From the NCBI RefSeq assembly GCF_014640075.1, contig NZ_BMGG01000001.1, positions 496,001-560,000 on the forward strand: a stretch of DNA of 64,000 nt, given 5' to 3'. The notes under the pieces are model-generated. The model searched no databases. It saw nothing but the letters and a program-made list of their open reading frames with translations, and was not told where the DNA came from. Source of the DNA: Chelatococcus reniformis. GTDB taxonomy: Bacteria; Pseudomonadota; Alphaproteobacteria; Rhizobiales; Beijerinckiaceae. Each line of letters starts with the position of its first letter. Within the stretch, counting starts at the first letter, position 1. Positions 9,197-16,674 of the stretch are shown piece after piece. The translations under genes were made by a program, and so were the position numbers.

Positions 9197-9979
9197 ATGC
9201 TGAACGATATTTTTAAATTGGATGGCAAGTGCGCCCTGGTGGTCGGCGGCGGCCAAGGCATGGGCGCAAGTACGGCGCTGCTCTTGGCCAGCGTTGGGTG
9301 CAACGTAGCCGTCGTCGACGTGGTTGAAGAGCGGGCAAAGGACGTCGCCACCAAGATCGCGGCGCTTGGTCGTACCAGTGCCGCCCTCCAGGGCGACATC
9401 CTGAAAATCTCCGATACAGCCGCGCTCGTGCAGGAGGCGGAGCGGAAGCTTGGCGGGCTGGATATCCTGGTCTCGATCGTCGGCCAGGCGCGATGGGCAT
9501 CCGTTCTCGAGGTCACGCCCGACCTCTGGGACATCGAGCACGACCAGAATCTCCGGTCATTCTTCTTTCTCGGCCAGGCTTTCGCGCGCCACCTGGTAGA
9601 CCAAGGCCAGCCGGGCGCGATCACATGCATCACGTCGGTCAGCGGCGTGAACTCCTCCCCCCGGCATGCTCCCTATGGCGCGGCAAAGGCAGGCCTCATC
9701 CAGCTCGTGAAGACGATGGCCGTCGAGTTCGCCAAATACGATATCCGCGTCAATTCGGTTGCGCCGGGAAGCATCATCACGCCTCGTCTGCCCGAGACCG
9801 AGGAGACGGACCGGACGACGCGCAAAGGGCCGATTCCCATGAAGCGCCGGGGAACGACTGACGAGATCGCCAAAGCCATCTTGTTCCTGTCATCCGATCT
9901 GGCAAGCTACGTGACCGGCCATACTCTTCTCGTCGATGGCGGATGGATGGCTGCCAACATTTCCGTACGGCCAGACTAG
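9197..9979 (+). CDS. short-chain dehydrogenase/reductase (SDR)
   Basis: A 260-residue classical SDR. Residues 10-30 carry the nucleotide-binding ALVVGGGQGMGASTA (a GGGxGMG variant of TGxxxGxG) and the Asp of VVDVVEE that suggests NAD(H). The catalytic triad is Ser in ITSVSGVNSS and Tyr/Lys in YGAAKAG. RVNSVAPGSIITPR and the C-terminal GHTLLVDGG are also typical. The ATG at 9197 is preferred over the overlapping TTG at 9194; AAGGAG lies eight bases upstream. A 73-base gap separates it from the ABC transporter operon in the same direction, so it may be cotranscribed. Probably oxidises an alcohol or dihydrodiol intermediate. Confidence 0.9.
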   Translation: MLNDIFKLDGKCALVVGGGQGMGASTALLLASVGCNVAVVDVVEERAKDVATKIAALGRTSAALQGDILKISDTAALVQEAERKLGGLDILVSIVGQARWASVLEVTPDLWDIEHDQNLRSFFFLGQAFARHLVDQGQPGAITCITSVSGVNSSPRHAPYGAAKAGLIQLVKTMAVEFAKYDIRVNSVAPGSIITPRLPETEETDRTTRKGPIPMKRRGTTDEIAKAILFLSSDLASYVTGHTLLVDGGWMAANISVRPD

Positions 9980-10052
9980 GCGCCGCGGGGAGGGCCCCTA
10001 CAGACGCACCTAACTGCTGTTTTGACACCTGTGTAGGAGATCGAGGCGGACC

Positions 10053-10970
10053 GTGACTTCATATCTCACCTCGCGCGTTCTGCAGGCGATCATCACGATC
10101 ATCGGCATCAGTATCGTCGTGTTCGCGTTATCGCGCCTCAGTGGTGATGCGGCGGCCCTCCTCATTCCACCCGACGCTTCCGAGCGGGATCGCCTCGCGT
10201 TGCGTGAACAACTCGGTTTGGACAAACCGATCATCGTTCAGTACGCCCTGTTCCTCAAAGGCGCGCTCAGCTTCGACTTTGGAAATTCTTTTCGGTTCGG
10301 TAAGCCGGCGCTCGATGTCTACATGGAGCGTTTTCCAGCGACGCTTCAGCTCGCATTCGTGGCATCGCTGATCTCCGCCGGCGTCGGCGTCCTCATTGGC
10401 GTCTACAGCGCGGTGAAGTCCGGCGGACTCACCGATCGGGCCGCCAATCTGGTCGCCTTGATGGGCCAGGCGATCCCGTCCTTTGCGATCAGCATTCTGA
10501 TGATCGTGATCCTCGCGGTCGAGTTCCGTCTGTTACCCACGTCTGGCATGGGGGATTGGACGTCGTTCATCATGCCCGCCATCGCGCTGTCCTGGTACTC
10601 ACTGGCCTCGCTCACCAGAATGACGCGCTCGTCGATGCATGACGTGCTGGATACGGAGTACGTTCGATTGGCCCGACTAAAGGGGCTGCCGGAGCGGACA
10701 GTCATCTGGAAACACGCCTTTCGTAACGCGATGCTTCCGATTCTAACGTTATTCTCGCTACAGCTCGTCTTTTTTATCAGCGGGTCGGTGATCGTCGAAA
10801 GTATCTTCGCATGGCCTGGGGTTGGCCAGTTGTCGATCCAGGCCATTCAGGCTCGGGATTATCCCCTGGTGCAAGCGATCGTGTTCCTGTCCTCCGTCCT
10901 GCTGGTCGCGCTGAACCTGGGCGTCGATGTCCTGTACGGGTTCATCGACCCACGCATTCGGCTTTCGTAG
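10053..10970 (+). CDS. ABC transporter permease, DppB/GsiC type
   Basis: A 305-residue inner-membrane permease of the peptide/nickel/opine importer family. It starts with GTG (MTSYLTSRVLQAIITIIGIS, the usual first helix of DppB-like proteins) and has about six membrane helices. The cytoplasmic EAA loop near residues 200-225 (DTEYVRLARLKGLPERTVIW) contacts the ATPases. The N-terminal periplasmic segment RLSGDAAALLIPPDASERD is family-typical. AGGCGG precedes the GTG. First of four import genes with gaps of 15 bases or overlaps. With the partner permease it forms the translocation channel. Confidence 0.93.
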   Translation: MTSYLTSRVLQAIITIIGISIVVFALSRLSGDAAALLIPPDASERDRLALREQLGLDKPIIVQYALFLKGALSFDFGNSFRFGKPALDVYMERFPATLQLAFVASLISAGVGVLIGVYSAVKSGGLTDRAANLVALMGQAIPSFAISILMIVILAVEFRLLPTSGMGDWTSFIMPAIALSWYSLASLTRMTRSSMHDVLDTEYVRLARLKGLPERTVIWKHAFRNAMLPILTLFSLQLVFFISGSVIVESIFAWPGVGQLSIQAIQARDYPLVQAIVFLSSVLLVALNLGVDVLYGFIDPRIRLS

Positions 10971-10985
10971 AGGGAGGGCAGCACG

Positions 10986-11870
10986 ATGACGCAGCTCTCA
11001 CTCGATGCCGGCACACCCGTTTCGATCTCAAGCAGAATCCGTACTCTGCTCAAACGCTGGCCGGTCGGATCTATCGCCATCCTCATTGTCCTGCTCGTGC
11101 TCGGCGTCTTCGCGCCTTTTCTCGAGCCACACAATCCGGATACCCCGCAGATCATGAAGGCTCACCGGCCGCCGGTCTTTCTGGGTGGCACGTGGGACTA
11201 CGTGCTCGGAACCGACGATCTCGGCCGCGACAACCTCAGCCGCCTCATCAGCGGTGCTCGCATCTCGCTTCTGGTGGGATTTGCTGTCGTTCTGGGAGCG
11301 GGTTCCATCGGGACGGTGTTGGCGCTCCTTGCCGGCTATTTCGGCGGGATCGTCGACATCATCATCTCGCGCATGACCGAGGTCTTCGTGGCCGTGCCGT
11401 TCCTGCTCGTGGCCATCGCCGTGGTCGGCGCCGTGGGCGCGAGCACGACTAATTTGGTCCTCACATTGATATTCATGACGTGGGCCGGCTACGCGCGGGT
11501 CCTGCGGGCCGAGGTTCTTCGGTTGAGGGAGCTCGAGTTCGTTAAGCTCGCGAAAGTAGCAGGATGCAGTAATATGCGGATCCTGTTCCATCATATCCTG
11601 CCCAATATCGTCAATCCGCTTGTCATACTTGCAACTCTACAGCTCGGCGCCACGATTGTGATCGAGGCCTCACTGAACTTCCTCGGCCTCGGCGTGCCCG
11701 CTCCGCAGGCGACGTGGGGCGGAATGCTTGCAGCCGGCAAGAACTACATCGGGTTCCAGGACTCGCTCGTCATCATCCCTGCCATCGCGATCTTCTTGGT
11801 CGTCCTTTCCATCAATCTGCTCGGCGACTGGCTGCGCTTACGCCTGGACCCGAGGTTCCGCCAGCTATGA
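10986..11870 (+). CDS. ABC transporter permease, DppC type
   Basis: A 294-residue second permease. The N-terminal region (about 1-50) has one helix after a cytoplasmic tail, followed by the DppC mark HNPDTPQIMKAHRPP and VLGTDDLGRDNLSRLISGAR. The main membrane domain of five helices has the EAA loop LREVEF-like at LRELEFVKLAKVAGCSNMRI. GAGGGAGG lies ten bases upstream of the ATG. Its stop overlaps the start of the next ATPase gene by ATGA, so translation is probably coupled. Works as a heterodimer with the preceding permease. Confidence 0.93.
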   Translation: MTQLSLDAGTPVSISSRIRTLLKRWPVGSIAILIVLLVLGVFAPFLEPHNPDTPQIMKAHRPPVFLGGTWDYVLGTDDLGRDNLSRLISGARISLLVGFAVVLGAGSIGTVLALLAGYFGGIVDIIISRMTEVFVAVPFLLVAIAVVGAVGASTTNLVLTLIFMTWAGYARVLRAEVLRLRELEFVKLAKVAGCSNMRILFHHILPNIVNPLVILATLQLGATIVIEASLNFLGLGVPAPQATWGGMLAAGKNYIGFQDSLVIIPAIAIFLVVLSINLLGDWLRLRLDPRFRQL

Positions 11871-12877
11871 CGCAGATGTCAGGCCAGCCTGCCCTTCTGG
11901 AGGTCAAGAATCTCCGTACCTACTTCCGTACGCGCGCCGGTGTCGCGAAGGCCGTGGACGGTGTGTCATTCTCCTTGCAGCAGGGCCGTACGCTCGGGAT
12001 CGTTGGGGAGTCCGGCAGCGGCAAGAGCGTCACGATGATGTCGATCGTGCGCTTGATCGCAAAGCCGGCCGGGCGCATCGAGTCAGGCGAAATCCTGTTC
12101 GAGGGCAAGGACCTTCTGAAGCTCACCGACGAGGAGATGCGGCGGATCCGAGGCGATCAGATCGCCGTCGTGACCCAAGATCCGATGACGTCGCTCAACC
12201 CGGTGTACTCCATCGGAAATCAGCTCGAGGAACCTCTGCGCCTGCATCAGGGGATCAAGACGAAGTCTGTGCTGCGGGACAAGGTCATCGCCGGGCTGCG
12301 GCGTGTCGGAATCCCGGCGCCAGAGATGCGGGTGCGCAGCTATCCCCACCAGATGAGCGGTGGGCAGCGACAGCGCGTTGTTACCGCGATGGCATTGGAG
12401 TGCCACCCGTCTCTGCTGCTCTGCGACGAGCCGACGACCGCGCTCGATGTGACCGTGCAAATGCAGGTGCTCAGGCTGCTCCGCGAGATTCAGCGTGAGC
12501 AGCGGCTGAGCATGATCATCGTCAGCCATGACTTGGCCGTGATCGCTCGCGTCTGCGACGACGTAGCCGTCATGTACGCCGGGCGCATCGTCGAGAAAGC
12601 TGGTCTGGTCTCGCTCTTTGAAAATCCCTCGCATCCCTACACCAAGGCGTTGATGCGGTCGCTGAATGGCGAGACTGACGGCAAGGGGCGGCTGCATGCG
12701 ATCGAGGGCCAGCCGCCGGACGTCCGCCAGATCAAACGCGGCTGCCCGTTCGCCCCGCGCTGCCGAGAGGCCATGGACATCTGCACATCGGAATTTCCGC
12801 CGGAAGTGGTGTTATCGCCCAACCACACGACCTCCTGCTGGGCGGTGTCGGCGAAGATCGGATCGGGGCCTCGATGA
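11867..12877 (+). CDS. ABC transporter ATP-binding protein, DppD/OppD type
   Basis: A 336-residue ATPase subunit. Walker A GESGSGKS is near residue 45, the signature SGGQRQR near 165, and Walker B LLLCDEPTTALD follows it. The C-terminal oligopeptide-transporter extension contains GCPFAPRCREAMDIC, whose Cys residues are the family's possible iron-sulfur site. The start at 11867 is chosen because ATGA overlaps the upstream permease stop; the longer upstream open frame is only overlap with that gene. Forms a heterodimer with the next gene product and powers import. Confidence 0.93.
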   Translation: MTQMSGQPALLEVKNLRTYFRTRAGVAKAVDGVSFSLQQGRTLGIVGESGSGKSVTMMSIVRLIAKPAGRIESGEILFEGKDLLKLTDEEMRRIRGDQIAVVTQDPMTSLNPVYSIGNQLEEPLRLHQGIKTKSVLRDKVIAGLRRVGIPAPEMRVRSYPHQMSGGQRQRVVTAMALECHPSLLLCDEPTTALDVTVQMQVLRLLREIQREQRLSMIIVSHDLAVIARVCDDVAVMYAGRIVEKAGLVSLFENPSHPYTKALMRSLNGETDGKGRLHAIEGQPPDVRQIKRGCPFAPRCREAMDICTSEFPPEVVLSPNHTTSCWAVSAKIGSGPR

Positions 12878-13875
12878 GTGATGCCCTGAATATCGCCCCG
12901 CCGAACACGATCGACGACGCCGCGGGTCCGTCAACCGCGCCGCTGATTGAGCTCAGTGCGGTCTCGAGGACGTATACCGTTCGAAAGGCTGAGCTGAGGG
13001 CGGTGGACCGTGTGTCGCTCGCTATCAAGCCCGGCAAGGTCCTGGGCGTGGTCGGCGAGTCCGGTTGCGGAAAGACAACGCTGTCGCGCATGATGTTGCG
13101 CCTGGAGACGCCGTCGAGCGGAGTCATTCGCTTTCGCGGGACCGACATCTGGGACCTAAAAAAGGAAGGACTGCGCGACTTTCACAAGTCGGTGTCTGCC
13201 GTTTTCCAGGATCCTTACAGCTCGCTCAATCCGCGCCACCGCGTCGAACAGGTAGTCATGGAGCCCGTCCGCGTCAATTTTGGACGCAAAGCCACCAACG
13301 CGGGTCGCATCGGCGAGCTGCTTCATTCGGTTGGCTTGCCCGCCACGGCAGGCCGCATGTATCCGCACGAGTTCAGTGGCGGCCAGCGTCAGCGCATCGC
13401 CATTGCCCGCGCCATCTCGACCAACCCCGAGCTCATTCTACTCGACGAACCCGTGTCCGCGCTGGACGTCTCGATACGTGCACAGATCCTCAATCTGCTC
13501 AAAGACTTGCAAGCCGCCAGCGGAGCCGCCTTCGTGTTTGTGGCTCACGACCTCGGCGCCGTGCGTTACATGAGCGACGAGGTCATCGTGATGTATCTCG
13601 GCGCTATCGTCGAACGGGCGCCCTCCGAGGCGCTGTACGTCCGTCCTAGGCATCCTTACACGAAGGGGCTGCTCGAGGCCTCGCTGCCGCCTGATCCGAG
13701 AAGCCCCAATCTCAACTCGTCGATCGAGGGTGATCTTCCGAGCCCGATCAATCCTCCGAGCGGATGCCGGTTTCGCACGCGCTGCCCACTCGCTGCCGAG
13801 CGATGCGCCCGCGAGGAGCCCGAGCTCCGAGAAATCGACTTCGATCACCGCGTGGCCTGCCACTACGCGGGCTAG
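12874..13875 (+). CDS. ABC transporter ATP-binding protein, DppF/OppF type
   Basis: A 333-residue ATPase. Walker A is GESGCGKTT (about residue 60), the Q-loop AVFQDPYSSLNPRHRV, the signature FSGGQRQRIAIARA, Walker B LILLDEPVSALD and the switch His VFVAHDLG. A C-terminal extension with SGCRFRTRCPLAAERC completes the OppF-type structure. Its start overlaps the previous stop (ATGA). The first 25 residues precede the usual N-terminus and lack conserved features. Completes the transporter with the two permeases and the binding protein at 14758. Confidence 0.93.
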   Translation: MSDALNIAPPNTIDDAAGPSTAPLIELSAVSRTYTVRKAELRAVDRVSLAIKPGKVLGVVGESGCGKTTLSRMMLRLETPSSGVIRFRGTDIWDLKKEGLRDFHKSVSAVFQDPYSSLNPRHRVEQVVMEPVRVNFGRKATNAGRIGELLHSVGLPATAGRMYPHEFSGGQRQRIAIARAISTNPELILLDEPVSALDVSIRAQILNLLKDLQAASGAAFVFVAHDLGAVRYMSDEVIVMYLGAIVERAPSEALYVRPRHPYTKGLLEASLPPDPRSPNLNSSIEGDLPSPINPPSGCRFRTRCPLAAERCAREEPELREIDFDHRVACHYAG

Positions 13876-13899
13876 AGGCCAGGTCTCTGGGAGGTGCCG

Positions 13900-14721
13900 G
13901 TGCGAGAGCTGACAGGGAAGGTTGCAGTCATTACCGGGGCTGGGAGCGGCATCGGCCGCGGCTTGGCTCAGGCGTTCGCCGCGGCCGGTATGCGGCTCGT
14001 GCTCGCCGACATCGATGGCGCCTCCGCGGAGGAGACCTGCGCCCTGCTGCAGCTGCCGCCCAGCCGCGCCATTCCGGCTCAAGTCGACGTGGCTCAGCTC
14101 ACTGACGTGGAGCGGTTGGCTGACGTCGCCTATGGGCAATTCGGCGCCGTCGACGTCCTCTGCAACAATGCCGGCGTCGTGCCATGGCAACGCGCCGGGG
14201 ATGCCGACCGCCTGGTGTGGGAGTGGGTCGTTGCCGTCAACATCTGGGGCGTCATCAATGGCATCGAAACCTTCCTGCCACGGATGAGGGCTCAGGGAAC
14301 ACCCGGGCACATCGTGAATACGGCGTCGATCGCAGGCGTGCTGCCGAGCAGGGTCAGTTCGCTCTACTCGACCACCAAATTCGCGGTTGTTGGCCTTTCC
14401 GAGACGCTTCGTGAGGAGCTGAAAGAGACGGGCATCGGCGTGTCCGTCCTCTGCCCCGGCGCCGTCAGGACCCGGATCCGTGAGACAAGCGGTCAGAACC
14501 ACCCTGCGGGGATGGACGCAGCGGCGGCCGTGCCAAACCGGACCGGCCTCGGCGCCGCAGCTGGTGCGCTCGAGCCGGAGAAGGTCGCCGCCATGGTGCT
14601 GGACGCTATCCGCGACAACCGGCTCTATATCTTTACCGAGCCAGCGTTGCGGCCACTCGTTGACGAACGCTGGCGCCTGATGATGGAGGGATTTGACGTA
14701 CTCAGCGAGAGGAAAGTGTAA
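13900..14721 (+). CDS. short-chain dehydrogenase/reductase (SDR)
   Basis: A classical SDR of about 273 residues. It has the cofactor motif VITGAGSGIGRGLA near the N-terminus, Asp of LADIDGAS, NNAGVV, Ser of NTASIAGV, Tyr/Lys of YSTTKFA and LCPGAVRTRI. The C-terminal part is longer and less conserved than in 250-residue SDRs, as in the SDR family linked to aromatic or steroid-like substrates. GTG at 13900 is preferred because GGGAGG (13889-13894) lies five bases ahead; the GTG at 13894 would overlap that site. It is 24 bases after the ATPase gene and 36 before the binding-protein gene, within the transporter operon, so it probably acts on the imported compound. Confidence 0.9.
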   Translation: MRELTGKVAVITGAGSGIGRGLAQAFAAAGMRLVLADIDGASAEETCALLQLPPSRAIPAQVDVAQLTDVERLADVAYGQFGAVDVLCNNAGVVPWQRAGDADRLVWEWVVAVNIWGVINGIETFLPRMRAQGTPGHIVNTASIAGVLPSRVSSLYSTTKFAVVGLSETLREELKETGIGVSVLCPGAVRTRIRETSGQNHPAGMDAAAAVPNRTGLGAAAGALEPEKVAAMVLDAIRDNRLYIFTEPALRPLVDERWRLMMEGFDVLSERKV

Positions 14722-14757
14722 ATTCGTCATCGAGATCCAATAACGGGAGGACGAGCA

Positions 14758-16353
14758 ATGAAAAAGAACCACACTTCACAGACGGGACATATCGATCGCA
14801 GAGAAGTCTTGATGGGCGCGGTTGGCGCGGTCGCCTCCACGGCCGCTTTCACCGCCGGCAGCGCAGTTTTTCCGGCCCCGGCACAGGCGGCGCCAAGCGG
14901 CAAGCTCCGTGTGGCCGTTGCCAGCCTGATGGACCAGTCGATCGACCCATTTTTTCAGAGCGGCGGCTTGGCACGTCCGATCAATGCTCACCTCTACAAC
15001 TCTTTCTTTCGGGACAACGATAAGGGCCAGCGTGAGCTCGATCTCGCTGCGAGCTATAGCGTCTCCGCCGACCGCAAGACCGTCACATTCAAAATGCGTG
15101 AAGATGTCGTGTTTTGGGATGGAACGCCGCTCACGGCCGATGACGCGGCCTGGTCATGGAAAGCGTTCACGACGCGAACGCCGCCATCAGCGGATGTCCC
15201 AGGCCTGAAGAAAACTATCGAATCCGTGACGGCAACCGACAAATATACTGTTGAAATTAAGCTGTTCCAGCCGACGCCGATGGAATGCCGGGAATTTCTT
15301 GCCTGGTTTTACATTTCGTCGAAGACTCATTACGAAAAGGTTGGCGCGGAGGCCTTCAAGACGCAACCCATGGGGACGGGGCCCTTCAAGGTGGTGCGCA
15401 ATGAAGTCGGCTCCCTCTGTGAGATGGAGGCTAACGAGCTCCACTATCGGAAAGACCGCATTCCTGGCGTCCGGAGCCTGCGCCTGCAAGTCGTACCAGA
15501 GCCTACGACGCGTATCGCCCAGCTGCGCGCGGGCGAAGTTGACTTAATCGAAGGCATCACGGGCGTTCAGGCCCTACAGCTCGGCGCCGATCCCAACGTC
15601 ACCATCGTCAAATCGCCGGCGACAGCTCTGTTGAAACTCAATTTCGTCGAGGTTGGACACAACGTCAAGCCGTGGGATGATATTCGCTTCCGCGAGGCAC
15701 TGGTCATCTCGGTCAATCAGGACGAGATCGTGCAAGGGTTGCTTCGACAAGGCAAACCGAGCCCGAACGCGCACGTCTATCCCGGGGCCTTAGGCTACAG
15801 CGAGGCGATGTTTCCGGTGCGCAAGTACGACCCCGCGAGAGCCAAGGCGTTGATCAAGGAAGCCGGCCTCGTCGGCTTTGAGTTCGATCTTCTGGGCTAC
15901 CGCTCGTCGTCGTATCCAAGTATTCCCGAAGTGATCCAGGCGATCGCTGGTTACTGGTCCGATCTGGGGCTCAAACCGAAGATCACAGTAATGGAGTCGG
16001 GCAGCTACTTTACCAGTTTCGTCAACCGAAAGCTGCATGGCGTCGCCGCTCAGGGTTGGCCGTTTTACAATGACTTGCGAAGGCCGGCGGCGTTTCTGAT
16101 CACCGGCGCCAACTATGGGGCGACCGATAACTTCCCCGAGATCGACGATCGCTATCGGCAGCTGGTCAACGAACCGGATCAGGACCGCCAGGTGAAGCTG
16201 GCGCAAGAGATGCATAAGTTCTGCTACGATAATTTTCTGCTCGGGACCTGCCCTTGGTCGGATTCTCAGTGGGCGGTCAGCAAGAAGGTCAAGGCTTGGG
16301 TTCGTCCGACCGGTGATCCGTATACGACACGACTGGAGTCCATCCAGCTATAA
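14758..16353 (+). CDS. ABC transporter substrate-binding protein, family 5, Tat-exported
   Basis: A 531-residue periplasmic binding protein of the peptide/nickel/opine class. The N-terminus carries a twin-arginine-type signal (IDRREVLMG followed by a hydrophobic stretch and AQAAPSGK as likely cleavage region), suggesting folded export. The mature part has the family-5 marks YSVSADRKTVTFKMREDVVF with DGTPLTADDAAWSW, MGTGPFKV and VEIKLFQP. A GGGAGG ribosome binding site lies ahead. Binding proteins of this class recognise peptides, opines, glycosides or other organic ligands; none can be named here. The TAA stop directly abuts an IS5 end (16354), so any native terminator or downstream gene is displaced. 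Confidence 0.93.
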   Translation: MKKNHTSQTGHIDRREVLMGAVGAVASTAAFTAGSAVFPAPAQAAPSGKLRVAVASLMDQSIDPFFQSGGLARPINAHLYNSFFRDNDKGQRELDLAASYSVSADRKTVTFKMREDVVFWDGTPLTADDAAWSWKAFTTRTPPSADVPGLKKTIESVTATDKYTVEIKLFQPTPMECREFLAWFYISSKTHYEKVGAEAFKTQPMGTGPFKVVRNEVGSLCEMEANELHYRKDRIPGVRSLRLQVVPEPTTRIAQLRAGEVDLIEGITGVQALQLGADPNVTIVKSPATALLKLNFVEVGHNVKPWDDIRFREALVISVNQDEIVQGLLRQGKPSPNAHVYPGALGYSEAMFPVRKYDPARAKALIKEAGLVGFEFDLLGYRSSSYPSIPEVIQAIAGYWSDLGLKPKITVMESGSYFTSFVNRKLHGVAAQGWPFYNDLRRPAAFLITGANYGATDNFPEIDDRYRQLVNEPDQDRQVKLAQEMHKFCYDNFLLGTCPWSDSQWAVSKKVKAWVRPTGDPYTTRLESIQL

Positions 16354-16468
16354 GAGGCTGTTCTGAAATGAGAGAGGGGCTTGTCGCGGTCTGCGTGAGA
16401 TACGCCGCAACCAGCGCCCATTCATCGTCCGGAACGTCGGACGGATAAGGTTTGCGAGACTTAACCAT
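16354..16468 (-). pseudogene. IS5-family transposase fragment (N-terminal about 32 codons plus one terminus)
   Basis: Reading leftward from the ATG at 16468 gives MVKSRKPYPSDVPDDEWALV, followed by AAYLTQ. This is the characteristic start of IS5-family transposases of alphaproteobacteria (the DEEWALV region). Similarity stops after about 30 codons, and the sequence then runs straight into GAGGCTGTTCTGAAATGAGA (16354-16373, plus strand), which looks like an IS5 terminal repeat. The rest of the roughly 270-residue transposase is deleted, and no matching terminus is seen on the right. Non-functional. Confidence 0.75.
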
Positions 16469-16478
16469 CTCGCAAACC
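16449..16478. repeat. perfect 11-bp inverted repeat over the IS5 start codon
   Basis: GGTTTGCGAGA and TCTCGCAAACC form a perfect 11-bp stem around the 8-base loop CTTAACCA. The transposase ATG (16466-16468) lies at the loop/stem border of the minus-strand transcript. Such a hairpin could hide the start in read-through transcripts, a known way for insertion sequences to limit expression. It is not followed by a T-run, so it is unlikely to be a terminator. Confidence 0.7.
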
Positions 16479-16491
16479 TCCGAAATTATGG

Positions 16492-16674
16492 TTACCGAGG
16501 CGGCAAGACCTGGGGCGCCGGCAGGGAATTCGTCCACGTCCGCGTCGACGACGCCTCGCGTATCGCCGTCAGCGAGGTGCTCCCGATGAGCCGTGAGGCG
16601 CAGGCGCCCAGGGCGAGCGCCAGCGCGATCAGCGCCGCCGCCATGTACAGCGCTGATTGCCGTCGGTCCGTCAT
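16492..16674 (-). pseudogene. small lipoprotein, C-terminus replaced by IS debris
   Basis: The frame begins MTDRRQSALYMAAALIALAL and continues ALGACAS, a short lipoprotein signal with lipobox LGAC (Cys about residue 25). Its ATG overlaps the TGA of the upstream antiporter gene (ATGA), which argues that the start is real and translationally coupled. After about 34 residues the frame runs antisense through the IS481 fragment (16523-16585), so the remaining residues are not native. The original protein was probably longer; the present 60-residue product is probably non-functional. Confidence 0.55.
16523..16585 (+). pseudogene. IS481-family transposase fragment
   Basis: The plus-strand frame reads REFVHVRVDDASRIAVSEVL and then P. 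This matches the first catalytic-Asp region of the integrase core in IS481-like transposases (FVHVAIDDxSRxAYxEVL pattern). Only about 21 codons are recognisable; both sides are unrelated sequence. It lies antisense to the 3' part of the short lipoprotein frame, whose end it appears to have replaced. Confidence 0.6.

Noticed and set aside
10022-10050. TTGACA at 10022 as -35 of a promoter for the permease gene
   Set aside because: A -10 box at proper spacing would fall on the start codon region and no TATAAT-like sequence is there.
16449-16478. Hairpin as an intrinsic terminator of the ABC transporter operon
   Set aside because: No T-run follows on either strand and it coincides with the IS5 start region.
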